From: Adiantum capillus-veneris
Taxonomy: Eukaryota > Streptophyta > Polypodiopsida > Polypodiales > Pteridaceae
NCBI GenBank assembly: GCA_014529385.2
Contig: CM043967.1
Coordinates: forward strand, 5,721,001 to 5,785,000
Direction of reading: 5' to 3'
DNA length: 64,000 nucleotides
Each line of letters opens with the position of its first letter. Position 1 is the first letter of the stretch. The notes beneath the pieces were generated by a model. That model was not told the origin of the DNA. It saw nothing but the letters and a program-made list of their open reading frames with translations, and made no database searches. Positions 32,971 to 43,371 of the stretch are shown piece after piece. Both the position numbers and the translations under genes were made by a program.

Positions 32971-34096
32971 CTTCAAAGGCCCCCAAACCTATTTCATGGT
33001 TAAAAAAGCATTTTTGACATCCAAAAGTAAAAAAATTACACCAAAAAACCCCCAAAAATGATTTTTTTTCAAAAAGATCAAAACATCATTTTCCACCCTC
33101 CAAAGTCTTTCTAAACCTAATATATAGCTAACATGTGATTTTCTCTCTCTACGAACCCTTTTTCAAACTCTCCATTGTTGTAACAACCACATGCACCACC
33201 TATAGTCCAACATTATCTCTCTACTAGCTTTCTCCCACCTCCATTGTAGCACCAAGGAAGATCCTCCCTCATCTCTTCCCCTTGCCCACCAAATATTTTC
33301 ACACCAAGCTAGCTCTTCACCCTTATCTCACCTCCATTACAACATGAAACAAGATTGTCCTCCTTCTACTTTCATTCACTTACACTACATGAAAAACTCT
33401 ATTCCCACACATTACTTGCATACCACAACAACAGGAGGTGTGAATAGTGAGTGGGCATTGCAAGGGTTCACCTCCAACATAAAGATAGGATGGTAGGAAA
33501 ACTACCCTTTGTAGCTTACATTTAGAGCTTAACATCATCTCCATCTTTAAGTTTATCACACTGGAGACAACCAACCTCTTTATGGCTTTCATTGTCTAGG
33601 GCTTCACACCTCATAACATTGGGGTGTGCTATTTTATTGATGACTTTGGTGTGCCATCTAGGGTTGTGTAGCATGTGATTGAGTCTCACGATGCAAGTAA
33701 GTTATGTTATCTGTGAAGAGTTATTGAAGATTCTCCTTCTAACTTCTTCTTTGTATAGTTGTCACTAGATTATTAGAATGACATCATTTTGTACTTCATA
33801 ACTTTGTGCTCACAAAATCTGATGTTTACTTAGAGTCAACTTGTTTTGAGAGGACATGGACAATCAACCATGTGTAGAGATGGAAAACATTGTATTCTTG
33901 GTCCCAGAAGAACCTTTCTCTACCATATTAAAATATTCTAATAAGAATAGTAGGATTTGTGTAGAATCTTGAACCAATAGGTACTCTCTAGGAGCTCTTA
34001 GAAAAGCCCTCCATAAAGTATTTCCATCTTCCCTAGTTTCATAAACACACAAATACTTAAGTGTATATGAATCTCTAGATGAGGAAGAAAAATACA
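32971..34096. other. Stretch without supported gene between repeat X and G2
   Basis: AT-rich, CT-rich noncoding DNA. At 33,864-34,090 both strands stay open in places (plus strand ENIVFLVPEEPFSTIL, with stops), which may be a captured gene fragment. I recognise no family. The G2 homology starts abruptly at 34,097. Confidence 0.4.
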
Positions 34097-34212
34097 TGTA
34101 ATTAAAACGCTTGTGTACAGGTATATTCAACAACAAAGCAAGAAGTTGTGCAGAGACTGGCCCATTGCTAGGTGAGTGGTTGAAATTGTGATAAATTGCG
34201 TTGATAAGTTTG

Positions 34213-37200
34213 ATGAATTTAAGATCAAGAAGATACATTGTTAGAGACCAGAAAGTTGCAGGTGACCAAGGTAGCTTAGTATCCACCGAGGAGAGTGTAA
34301 CTCAGGCAAGGCTAGATCCGCTAGCACCGATTATAGAGGAAGGTAGTGATAATGACACTTCGTCAGATAAATCTTTCTTCATGATGGGTAGTCAACAGCC
34401 AGGAGGTTTCACCTATGATGGACCTATGCGAGGAGGAAGCACCTCCCAAAATCCTTTGAATGATTCCAGGCTCACGGTGATCTTCTTAGAGGGAACAAAC
34501 TCAAGAGGAGCCCTAGTCTATTCTGACTATCGAGGCCGCAAGTGCATTTGTATCGAAGAGAGGCCAGCTCAAAGATTGGAGATAATCCAAGTGTATGATG
34601 ATGGAGATAGATTTCGAGACGAAAAGGGGAACCACTATTTAATAGTTAGTAACCCTGAAGATTACAACAGATATGGAGATAACGCGGCGAAAGGGAAAAT
34701 GGTTTCAGAAACTCAAGAACTGCCACCAAACATTGATCGGCCCGAAGCTATTTTTATGTATGATAAGAAAACAACTAGGGTTCCAACTTATAACGAGAAT
34801 GTGGGAATCTACAAGCATGAGAGTGAGGGTATTGTCTCTTACTTTCGCAGCAAAGAACCATACGTAAACGAACTAAGCAAAGACAAGGTTCTTTACTTAT
34901 TCTCTTATGAAACTGCTACAGGGAAGGGCATAGTTTTTGTTGATCGATACGGGCGAGAATACCAACGTATTCTCCCTGAGGAAGTAGAAAGAGCAACAGG
35001 TCCAGGAGCATCAGCATATGCCCCTGAGGAAGTGCCAAGAGCAGCCCACACCCCAAGCAAGTCAACGAATCCTTTTTCCGACAAGTATGACACTACCTCA
35101 CATTCCACCCGACCGCAAGCATTCAATAACCAAGACCAACCAGCAAACCAGCCATCATTGCAGGCATGGCTTCGACAGAGTGCAACAATGGAACCAGGCC
35201 AAATTTGAGATGGTTATCAAGCCGCACGAGGGCTCAGGGATTTGCAAGAACCACCACACTATTCAAGGTATCAAGCAGAGAGTAAGCCAAAGACACAAGG
35301 GTCGACAGAGCCTGGAGGACCACCCATAGAACGAGTTTGAAGAGAATCACCACCTCCAGCGAGAACCGTTAGAAATTATGGCTTAGGAGCACCATTGGGA
35401 GAGGAACCAGCCTATTATAGAAGGCCTGAGGAGGTGTATCAACTTGGACGGGGCGATCCAATGATGAGATTTGTAGACCATCGAAGAATTAGACCTTCTC
35501 AAGTGCAAAAATGGGTAAACAAGAAATACACAGGAAACAGAGACCCAAGAGATCATGTAGCAGCCTTTGTGCGTGTAATTAGAGCCGAAGAGGTGTTAAA
35601 TTTTCCAACCCAATTTGCAGGGTTTGGACTAACCCTAGAGGATGATGCTGCAACTTGGTTTGACTCTGTGGAGCGTAGAGACTTTGAGTCGATGGAGGAA
35701 GTGTTTGACGAGTTTATTGAGGAATTATCTCAAAGGGGAATAGCTCATAATACCGTCTCACAAATCCATAAATTCAAACAGAAAGATGGAGAATTTGTAC
35801 GAAAGACAGCCCTAAGACTAAAAAGATATGTTAAGTTATGTCCTGTGGAAGAACTGCCAACTCAGTCCAGACTTATGCTGATATTCATCCAAGGACTAAG
35901 GAATGCAGATCTCCAGAAAGACTTACATATGAAGAGGAGCACGACGTTGAATGAGTTGACCAAGGAGGCTATGTACCTTGTGGACAATTGTGCAGTCTAC
36001 AAAGAAGGGGAGTTCAAGGACCTTGATGACGATTCATCTTCATAGCAAAGTGGAAGCAAGTCTTCTAAGACAGCACTGAAAGGAGAAATAGCAGTAAGCC
36101 AGGAGCAGCTCGTAGATGAAGTGCTAAAAAAGATCAACTTGTACGCCAAACCCTAGGCTAAACAGCCCAAGTGGTGTGCTATTGAACAAAAATGGACAAA
36201 CCATGGGACCGAGGAATGTTATTATAACAAGGGATATGTGAGGGAGAGACCTTACGCTTCCCAAGGTCCAGTAGCTTCCCCTCAAGTTCCACCGATGCCC
36301 AGATATCAAGCAGGCAACTTACCAGGACCTGTAGGTGTAGAAAGACCACAACCGGTGTTGGGGCAACAACCACCCCTACCAGGATTACGACCAGTTGGTA
36401 TCAGATACACATCAACAGTAACTGAATCAGAAGAAAAGGCTTTGGTGCCTATGCATGCTTATTATGAAGATCCCAATGGATATGCAGCAAACCCTGTCTA
36501 TTATCCACCGGAAGAACCCTTGACACCAGAACCATGGAGCATGATAGGGAATCAAGGACCACCAACTGCTGCAGAGGCTGCAGGAGAAGGAAGATATAGT
36601 TTAGATGAATGAACACTGATGTTCATAGCCAATGGAGGCATGGGCGGACAGAGACATGCTTACCAACAAAGAGGGGCTCAAGGAGCACCTCAACAACCCA
36701 AGGGACCCTGTTACAAGTGTGGAGGAGACCATTGGCTGAGAGACTGTCCTCATGATGAAATCATTAGAGTCAATGTGTATTGCCCAGAATGTGGAATTAC
36801 TCACTTGATTCCCGATTGCCCTAAAAACCCGAGCAAAGGAGCAAAAATCACCTTGAACATGTTAGAAACAGTACCTTCCAGTGGAGGATCAGAAAATGAA
36901 ACAATCATACCTATTCAGGCGGTAACACGAGCCCAAGCCCAAAGAAGGACGAACGAACCCATAGTTGAAGAACCAAAAACCGATGCCCAAAGTTCAGAAA
37001 CAAAAAAACAGAGAAGCACTTGGAAACGAAAAATCAGAGAAGCACTTTGAAAGCTAGAAAGGCGCGTAGGAAAGCCAGGAAAGAACGAGAGCAAACATCC
37101 CTATCCGAGGAGTTGAAACATACAAAGAACGGATTGGAGCGGTTAAAGGATCTAGCTAGCTTAAGCTCACACACCACAGCAGTCATAGCACCCAAGGAAA

Positions 37201-37295
37201 TAGCAGAACCCAAAAGTGCAGGATCAGGAGGATCTGTACTGGCAGACAAGGTAAACGAGCAGTTAGATGCGCTTCTAAAAGCTTATGAAGCTTGA
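34213..37295 (+). pseudogene. Gag of G2
   Basis: The likely start is ATG 34,213. The N-terminal domain (about 330 residues: TVIFLEGTNSRGALVYSDYRG, YNRYGDNAAKGKM) is followed by the capsid domain at 35,395-36,045 (RDHVAAFVRVIRAEEVL, DDAATWFDSVERRDFESM, ELSQRGIAHNT, LMLIFIQGLRNADLQ). Then come a proline-rich linker and two zinc knuckles, CYKCGGDHWLRDC (36,713) and CPECGITHLIPDC (36,783). Both have C-x2-C-x3-H-x4-C spacing, one residue shorter than the canonical knuckle. Stops at about 35,206, 35,338, 36,043 and 36,610 and a small duplication at about 37,010-37,050 break it. Confidence 0.88.
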
Positions 37296-38189
37296 CTTAA
37301 AAAGAACCAAACCCAGGAGCAAAGGTGGATAACTTATCCATATGCAAAAATAGAAAAACAGAGGTTGGATATGTGTAAAAAGATGATTGGGACGGCTCAA
37401 TCATTGATGGAAGAACCGTTGGGTAAACCTGCAAATTGTCACGAAGCACCAGCTCCAACCCGTATCTAACCAACATTAGAGAAACATGAGGAAACAAAGG
37501 AAAGACTCACTAATGAATATGAGTCCAGAGGAGAGCCTATCATAGTGCCAAATACCACTGATGGGGCAAGTGACGGGTTCCAGCCTAAAATATTGGCAGA
37601 AATGGGTATGAGTCCAGAGGAGAGCCTATCATAGTGCAAAATACCACTGATGGGGCAAGTGACGGGTTCCAGCCTAAAATATTGGCAGAAATGGGTAAGG
37701 ACGGTAACGGTCTAGATGATCTGTGGAAGCAAATCCGTGAGGCCAATGAGGCTAATAGGATGAGTAACCCCATGAATAGCACGAGAAAAGAAAAGAATGT
37801 GATCTTACCTCCTATTGAAGAATTTGAGGCAAGATCGCAGATGGACCTTGAGATACATTCACAAGGGGGAGACCAAGGATCTATTAGTTCGGGGCACAGC
37901 CAACCAGACTCTTTGAGAACTTTACCCTCTTACCTGGGAGAGTACGAATCTAAGTCGGAAGTGAGAGCAATTCCATCTCAAAGACTTTCTTCTAACAAGG
38001 TGATGGATTCGCAAGGATTGATTGAGTTGTTATCCACCCCGGTGGCATGCACAATCACGTTAGCAGAACTCCTAAGGTTAAGGCCAAACATGTGGACCAC
38101 AATGGGAAAATGCCTAGAAAAATTTGGAGTGAAAGACCCCACCTTGAAGCTACAAGAAGGGATCAGGGAGTTGGACAAGCACTAGACCA
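37296..38189 (+). pseudogene. Gag-protease linker of G2 with an 89-bp tandem duplication
   Basis: It corresponds to 5,799-6,545 of G1. An 89-bp block containing GAGTCCAGAGGAGAGCC is repeated in tandem (37,519-37,607 and 37,608-37,696), shifting the frame. The open part 37,634-38,185 contains WKQIREANEANRM and PVACTITLAELLRLRPN. No domain recognised. Confidence 0.6.
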
Positions 38190-38640
38190 GTACCATTGAA
38201 TAAGGTTGGAGAATATTGCGAGGGAGAAGACGGAAACACCACGCTACCGGTAGAATTCCAAGGAGTAGTTTCCAAGGCTATTCTTGACAGTGGAGCGGGG
38301 GTTGCTATCGCCACCAAAGAAATCTAGAAAAAATGGGGAAAACCAGCTTTGAGGGCTACCAGAATGAAACTGCAATTGGCAGATGGGTTCATGGAAAAGC
38401 CTCTAGGACTCTTAGAAAAAGTAATGGAAAAAATGGGGAAAACCAGCTTTGAGGGCTACCAGAATGAAACTACAATTGGCAAATGGGTTCATGGAAAAGC
38501 CTCTAGGACTCTTAGAAAAAGTAATTTTCACTTAGTGCGGAATCGAGTATGAGCATACATTTGCAATAGTCGATTTCGACAAAAAGAACAATTATGAGAT
38601 CATCTTGGGACGACCATTCATGTGACAACTGAAGATGGTC
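38190..38640 (+). pseudogene. Protease 1 of G2 with a 100-bp tandem duplication
   Basis: AILDSGAGVAIATK gives the retropepsin active site. A 100-bp tandem duplication (about 38,326-38,425 and 38,426-38,525) then repeats the region starting GGGGAAAACCAGC and shifts the frame. EIILGRPFM follows at about 38,598-38,625, with a TGA in place of the Arg codon. The protease is inactive in this copy. G1 shows the unduplicated version. Confidence 0.82.
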
Positions 38641-39942
38641 CAAGATTGGGGTTATGACCACATATACCTCAGACATGGCGAGACGACAACTAAAATACAC
38701 CTTAAAGACCATAGTTACAAAGATGTAAACCAAACACCAATGGAAGAGTTTGATTCGGCTATAGTAGCAGGATCGGAACTACCAGCATGGTTAGGGCAAC
38801 CAAAAGAGCTATGGATGTGCGGAGCTTCACATTGTGGAAGCTTAAGAAAAGAGGAATGCGTCTTAGAAAGAGCAATTGAGGACAAGGAGTATATTCCGGA
38901 ACCTTTCCCTGAAGATGCCTTGGAACCTCTAGAATGGGAACACATACTGGCAACATTGGATGTCTGTACCATTACCGACAGTCCAACAACAAAATTTTGC
39001 GATAAGAAGAGCTATGATGTGCTACCCTATTACATGGTAAGCGTTGTACCAGAAAAAGAGACGGCAGAACCTCCGGAACAAGAAGAGTTTTACAACTCCT
39101 CTGAACATTTGAAAGTAAATGATGATGCACATAATGAGTATTCAGACACCTCAAGTGAGCGTGGGAATGAAGCCGAGAATATCAAGTTTTATGATTTTTC
39201 TAATCAACACCCTAGACGCCAAGAACGCCATAGGAGGAAAAGAGCAGGAAACAAAGCGAGAGAGAACCTGATGCCCAGGACAAAAGGTAAAACTCACTAT
39301 TTGATGCTTGTAAAAGCAGAGGATTGTGTGAAAGATCAAATATCAGGAAAATTCTCAAAAAATCAAAAAGAAAGAACGCGAGAGGAAACAAAACAGGTAC
39401 GAAAAGCTAAAACCGAAACAAAATCACAAGAATCTGAAAAATCAAAAAGAGAAACAACAAAAGACCAAGAGTGGACCAAACTGGAGCGTAAACAAAAATA
39501 CCAAGAACGGAAACGGTCTCTGAGAGAGATATGGACTACTGAAGAAGATAGTGATGGTAAAGAGGAGTCAGAAAAGGGGAACATGAACGTACCATCATAC
39601 TATCGGAAGTTTACTAACCAGGACAGAAAAATCATCATGACACCACCAATCAGGGAGAGAACCAACCAAGAATCTTACGATGGGCCTAAAACTGCAAAAA
39701 AGATAGACCTCGCAGAACCAGGTGAAAAGCCTCAGCCGGTCTATATAGCTAATGATTTAGAGCCTGAGGAGGAAGCACAGCTAACACAACTTCTCAAGAA
39801 GTATAAAGATGTGTTCGCTTGGTCCTACAAAGACCACAAAGGAGTTGAGCCAATGATATGCCAACATACAATTCCTTTGAAATTGGATGCAAAACCTAGC
39901 AAACAACGTCCTTCTACATATAATGAAACATTTGCTAAATGA
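38635..39942 (+). CDS. Protease-RT linker and RT N terminus of G2 (open, 435 codons)
   Basis: This uninterrupted frame runs from the protease C-terminal strand (VQDWGYDHIYLRHGE), through an acidic linker (EPFPEDALEPLEWEHILATL) and a Lys/Glu-rich low-complexity stretch, to the RT N-terminal part (QLLKKYKDVFAWSYKDHKG, CQHTIPLKLDAKPSKQRP). It ends at a TGA at 39,940 where G1 reads Arg. Continuity here shows that protease and RT were in one ancestral frame. It is part of a broken polyprotein. Confidence 0.75.
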   Translation: MVQDWGYDHIYLRHGETTTKIHLKDHSYKDVNQTPMEEFDSAIVAGSELPAWLGQPKELWMCGASHCGSLRKEECVLERAIEDKEYIPEPFPEDALEPLEWEHILATLDVCTITDSPTTKFCDKKSYDVLPYYMVSVVPEKETAEPPEQEEFYNSSEHLKVNDDAHNEYSDTSSERGNEAENIKFYDFSNQHPRRQERHRRKRAGNKARENLMPRTKGKTHYLMLVKAEDCVKDQISGKFSKNQKERTREETKQVRKAKTETKSQESEKSKRETTKDQEWTKLERKQKYQERKRSLREIWTTEEDSDGKEESEKGNMNVPSYYRKFTNQDRKIIMTPPIRERTNQESYDGPKTAKKIDLAEPGEKPQPVYIANDLEPEEEAQLTQLLKKYKDVFAWSYKDHKGVEPMICQHTIPLKLDAKPSKQRPSTYNETFAK

Positions 39943-40307
39943 ATCAAAGAAGAAATTGATAAACTGATGGAAGCGGAATTCATCTATGAGATTGAACATA
40001 CAGATTGGGTGTCACCCATTGTGGTAGTTCCCAAAAAGAATGGAAAATTGCGAGTGTGTGTAAACCTCAAGAAGGTGAATGCAGCAACCATAAGGGATAA
40101 TTATCCCTTGCCAATCACAGAACATGTACTTGAGCGAGTGGCCGGGAAACGGGCTTATTCCTTTCTGGATGGGTTTTCAGGATACAACCAACTGGCAATA
40201 GCACGGGAAGATCAACACAAAACAGCGTTTGCCACAGAATGGGGGATTTATGCGTATCGAGTTATGCCATTTGGCTTAACTAATGCACAGCCACTTTCCA
40301 GAGGTTA
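39943..40307 (+). pseudogene. Reverse transcriptase, fingers/palm part of G2
   Basis: WVSPIVVVPKKNGKLRVCVN, PLPITEHVLERVAGKRAYSF, LDGFSGYNQLAIA and VMPFGLTNA are intact. A one-base loss just after LTNA (about 40,293), compared with G1, shifts the frame. The rest of RT continues from 40,308 in another frame. Confidence 0.9.
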
Positions 40308-42386
40308 ATGACTCACGCATTCAAGGAATACCTAAGAATATTCTTAGAAATTTACATGGATGACTTGTGTGTGCACTCTCTTCTGCGAGAGGATCATATG
40401 GACCATTTGCAAAAGGTCTTTGAAAAGTGCAGGACATATCGAATCTGCCTTAACCCGGAAAAGTGTGTATTTATGGTTAAGCAAGGACGAATCTTAGGAC
40501 ACATTGTCTCAAGAAATGGCATAACCACATACCTAGACAAAGTCAAAGTCATTGTAGACCTGCCCAGGCCTACTAATGCGAAACAAGTGCAATCCTTCAT
40601 GGGGCACTGCGGTTATTATCGAAGGTTCATATACATGTATGCGGTTATCGCACAACCTCTGTATCGTTTGCTAGTCAATTTCGAGTGGACCGAGGAGTGT
40701 GAAATTTCATTCCAAAAGCTGAAGGAAAACCTTATATCAGCACCTGTACTAAAGGCACCAGATTGGGAAAAGATATTCCATGTGCACATTGATGCTTCAA
40801 CATATGCCATTGGAAGTATTCTAGCTCAACCTGGAGACGGAACAATGGATTTTCCGATTTGCTATGCGAGCCGACAGTTAAACAGTGCAGAAAAGAACTA
40901 CACAACCACCAAGAGGGAAGGGTTAGGAATGATTTATGCTGTAAAAAAATTTCGTCATTATTTGCTTGCAAACAAATTTGTGTTCTTCACGGATCATCAA
41001 GCTCTTTTGTACCTAGTAAATAAACCTTGCAATACTTGGAGAATCGTACGCTGGTTTATTATATTGCTAGAATTTGACTTCACAGTGGTGGTCAAAAAGG
41101 GTAAAACCCATCTGCGAGCAGATCATCTTTCAAGGATACACAACGGGGAAGCTCCTGAAGGAGTAGATGATGACATACCAGATGCTTATCTTTTCAACAT
41201 TGAAATGGTACCCAAATGGTCTCAGGAAATTGTTAGCATTCTTTCCTTCGGAAGTGAGTTTGATAATACGGAATGCAGATCCAAAAAGCAAACAATTCGA
41301 CAAACAAAAAACTTCCAGTTGATAGCAAGACGGCTGTATCATCTTGGATCGGACCTAATCCTACGATTATGTATAAATCCGGAAGAATTCGAGTGCTACC
41401 TTGAAGAGGCACATGTCCACGGTTGTGCATTTCATTGTTCAACAGTGAAAACACACCGGAGACTGAAACAGTTAGGGGTTTATTGGCCAACTATGTATGC
41501 GGACACACATTCCTATGTTACTAGTTGTACAGTATGTAGTGCCAAACGACCAGTGGACCATGCAACTTTGTTTCAAGTAAACATAGCACCTGCATGGAGT
41601 CAATATATCATTGACTTCTTAACCACCAGGACGTTCCCCGAGAACATCACAATAGCACGGGAAAAAGTTATAGAGCTGGAAGCTGGTGACTTTCAGTTAA
41701 TTGGGAATCAACTCTATAAGCGGAGGAAGGACAATCAACTTAGAATCTGTGCAAGTGAAAGCAAATACCTGCTGATTCTAGAACATGCACATAGCGGAAT
41801 AAGTGGAGGCCATTTTTCGGGCGATAAGACGGCAAAAATTGTCTTAACCGCAGGAATTTGGTGGCCTACATTGTACATGGATGCCGAAGAGTTTGTAAAG
41901 CGTTGTGATGCATGTCAACGCACAAAGATACCAATAAAAAGAGACGAGATGCCATTACGGCCAATGATGGGGCCAAGAGCATTTGCAAAGTGGGGCATTG
42001 ATTTTGTGGGACCTATATCACCCCCTGCATATCGCACCCATACCCAATATATCATTGTGGCCATGGACTATCTCACAAAATGGGTCGAAGCCAAAGCAAC
42101 ACAAAAAGCTGATGCACGCACCACGGCACAATTTTTGTATGAGAATGTTTTTGTACGTTTTGGGTTACCAATAGAAATTGTCAGTGACCGTGGAACACAT
42201 TTTCTCAATGAAGTCATTGAATATCTGCTAGAGGAATTCATGGTCATACATAGGAAATCAGCACCATACCATCCACATGCCAATGGGCAAGCTGAGGCCA
42301 CAAATAAAACACTATGCACGGTTCTCACCAAAATAGTGTTAGAATCAAGAACAGATTGGGATCAGCAGCTACACTCAACACTATGA
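40308..42386 (+). CDS. RT (YMDD), RNase H, double HHCC and integrase core of G2 (692 open codons)
   Basis: In order: RT catalytic EIYMDDLCVHS (residue ~17), thumb/connection GYYRRFIYMYAVIAQPLY, RNase H (FHVHIDASTYAIG, TTKREG, FFTDHQALLYL, RADHLSR), HHCC module A (41,215-41,555; AHVHGCAFH...CTVC), HHCC module B (41,592-41,937; AHSGISGGH...CDACQ), and integrase core (KWGIDFVGPIS, IEIVSDRGTHF, HANGQAEATNKTL). It ends at a TGA replacing the Trp codon of LWAY. The RNase H and integrase active residues are present. It is the longest intact part of the family in this window. Confidence 0.92.
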   Translation: MTHAFKEYLRIFLEIYMDDLCVHSLLREDHMDHLQKVFEKCRTYRICLNPEKCVFMVKQGRILGHIVSRNGITTYLDKVKVIVDLPRPTNAKQVQSFMGHCGYYRRFIYMYAVIAQPLYRLLVNFEWTEECEISFQKLKENLISAPVLKAPDWEKIFHVHIDASTYAIGSILAQPGDGTMDFPICYASRQLNSAEKNYTTTKREGLGMIYAVKKFRHYLLANKFVFFTDHQALLYLVNKPCNTWRIVRWFIILLEFDFTVVVKKGKTHLRADHLSRIHNGEAPEGVDDDIPDAYLFNIEMVPKWSQEIVSILSFGSEFDNTECRSKKQTIRQTKNFQLIARRLYHLGSDLILRLCINPEEFECYLEEAHVHGCAFHCSTVKTHRRLKQLGVYWPTMYADTHSYVTSCTVCSAKRPVDHATLFQVNIAPAWSQYIIDFLTTRTFPENITIAREKVIELEAGDFQLIGNQLYKRRKDNQLRICASESKYLLILEHAHSGISGGHFSGDKTAKIVLTAGIWWPTLYMDAEEFVKRCDACQRTKIPIKRDEMPLRPMMGPRAFAKWGIDFVGPISPPAYRTHTQYIIVAMDYLTKWVEAKATQKADARTTAQFLYENVFVRFGLPIEIVSDRGTHFLNEVIEYLLEEFMVIHRKSAPYHPHANGQAEATNKTLCTVLTKIVLESRTDWDQQLHSTL

Positions 42387-43031
42387 GCATACAGGGTAGC
42401 TTATAAAAGATCAATAGGAACAACACCATACAACATGGTGTTTGGCCTAAATGCTATACTACCCATAGAGTTTTTAATCCCAAATCTACGAGTAGCAACA
42501 AGCTTGGAATGGACAGGGCATGAGCTCTCTTCAAAGATTGATGATCTTGAAAAGCTAGATGAACTCCGCTTATGAGCTGTCGCGTCAATCTATGCTAAAA
42601 AGAGAAGACAAAAGGAATTTTTTGACAAGCATGTGTGTACCAAAGAGTTTTAAATAGGTGATTGCGTACTTGTTTATACCTTAAAACAACATGCCAAGAA
42701 ACTTAAAAAACGAGGACTGGGACCATTTGTGATTAGTGATCTATCACAAAGTGGAGCTATCAAGCTTGCTACATTAGCAAGTGAAGAAATACCAAACTGG
42801 ATTAGTGGATGTCGACTGAGGAGGTATCATCTACCACTCACACAGGAGATGCTCCAACAAATTCATCAAGGAAGACAACGAATGAAGGAAAAAGAGAGAG
42901 TACGGGAGGAAGCTCAAGGCGAAGCACAAGAACGCATTGCAAAAAGACGGCTTCTGCGACAACAACAAAAAAGTGGAGCACCATTGCGAATCAATGCCAT
43001 TCGACTGACTGAGTTGGAGGAGGAAACAGTG
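42387..43031 (+). pseudogene. Integrase C-terminal part and basic coil of G2
   Basis: TTPYNMVFGLNAILPIEFLIP and EWTGHELSSKIDDLEKLDEL complete the core. A TGA at about 42,573 follows. The C-terminal domain then reads LVYTLKQHAKKLKKRGLGPF and SGAIKLATLASEEIPNW, followed by a charged helix (RMKEKERVREEAQGEAQERI). No chromodomain is present. The frame is the same as 40,308-42,386, so the domains were one polypeptide. Confidence 0.8.
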
Positions 43032-43371
43032 GAGCCAATAATTGCGATCAAAGTGGGCAACAATCAAGTGGGATCAACAGCTTTGCTTGATTCGGGTGCT
43101 CAAGCAAATTTGATCTCTTACGGATTATACCAACAGCTCACAATCACAGATCAAATTCATCCTACTCCCTAAGTGCTGGAAATTAGCACATCACACCCAT
43201 TGACAACATTGGGATGGACTATATTGCATGTACAACTACATCAATATATTTATCCACACAAATTCTATGTGGTGACAGATGAAAGCACACAACACCCAAT
43301 GATGCTAGGACAACCTTGGCAAAAAGCATACAATGTGCAGATAGATTGGAAAGCAAAGGAGGTCAAAATTC
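43032..43371 (+). pseudogene. Second retropepsin-like domain of G2, active-site D-S-G-A intact
   Basis: EPIIAIKVGNNQVGSTALLD-S-G-A (Asp at 43,089) matches the first half of a retropepsin. TLGWTILHVQLHQYIYPHKF is followed by MMLGQPWQ (43,299-43,322) and YNVQIDWKAKEVKI, matching the second hydrophobic-hydrophobic-Gly element. It follows the integrase in frame, while the ordinary protease 1 lies at its usual place about 4.8 kb upstream. A CAA-to-TAA change (43,170-43,172) interrupts it here; G1 has CAA. Identity as an aspartic-protease fold is from motif order; activity is unknown. Confidence 0.78.

Noticed and set aside
41056-41215. Second (archaeal-type) RNase H as in Tat/Ogre
   Set aside because: The region between RNase H and the HHCC modules is short and lacks the Asp-Gly-Ser/Asp pattern; it is the normal RNase H end followed by module A.
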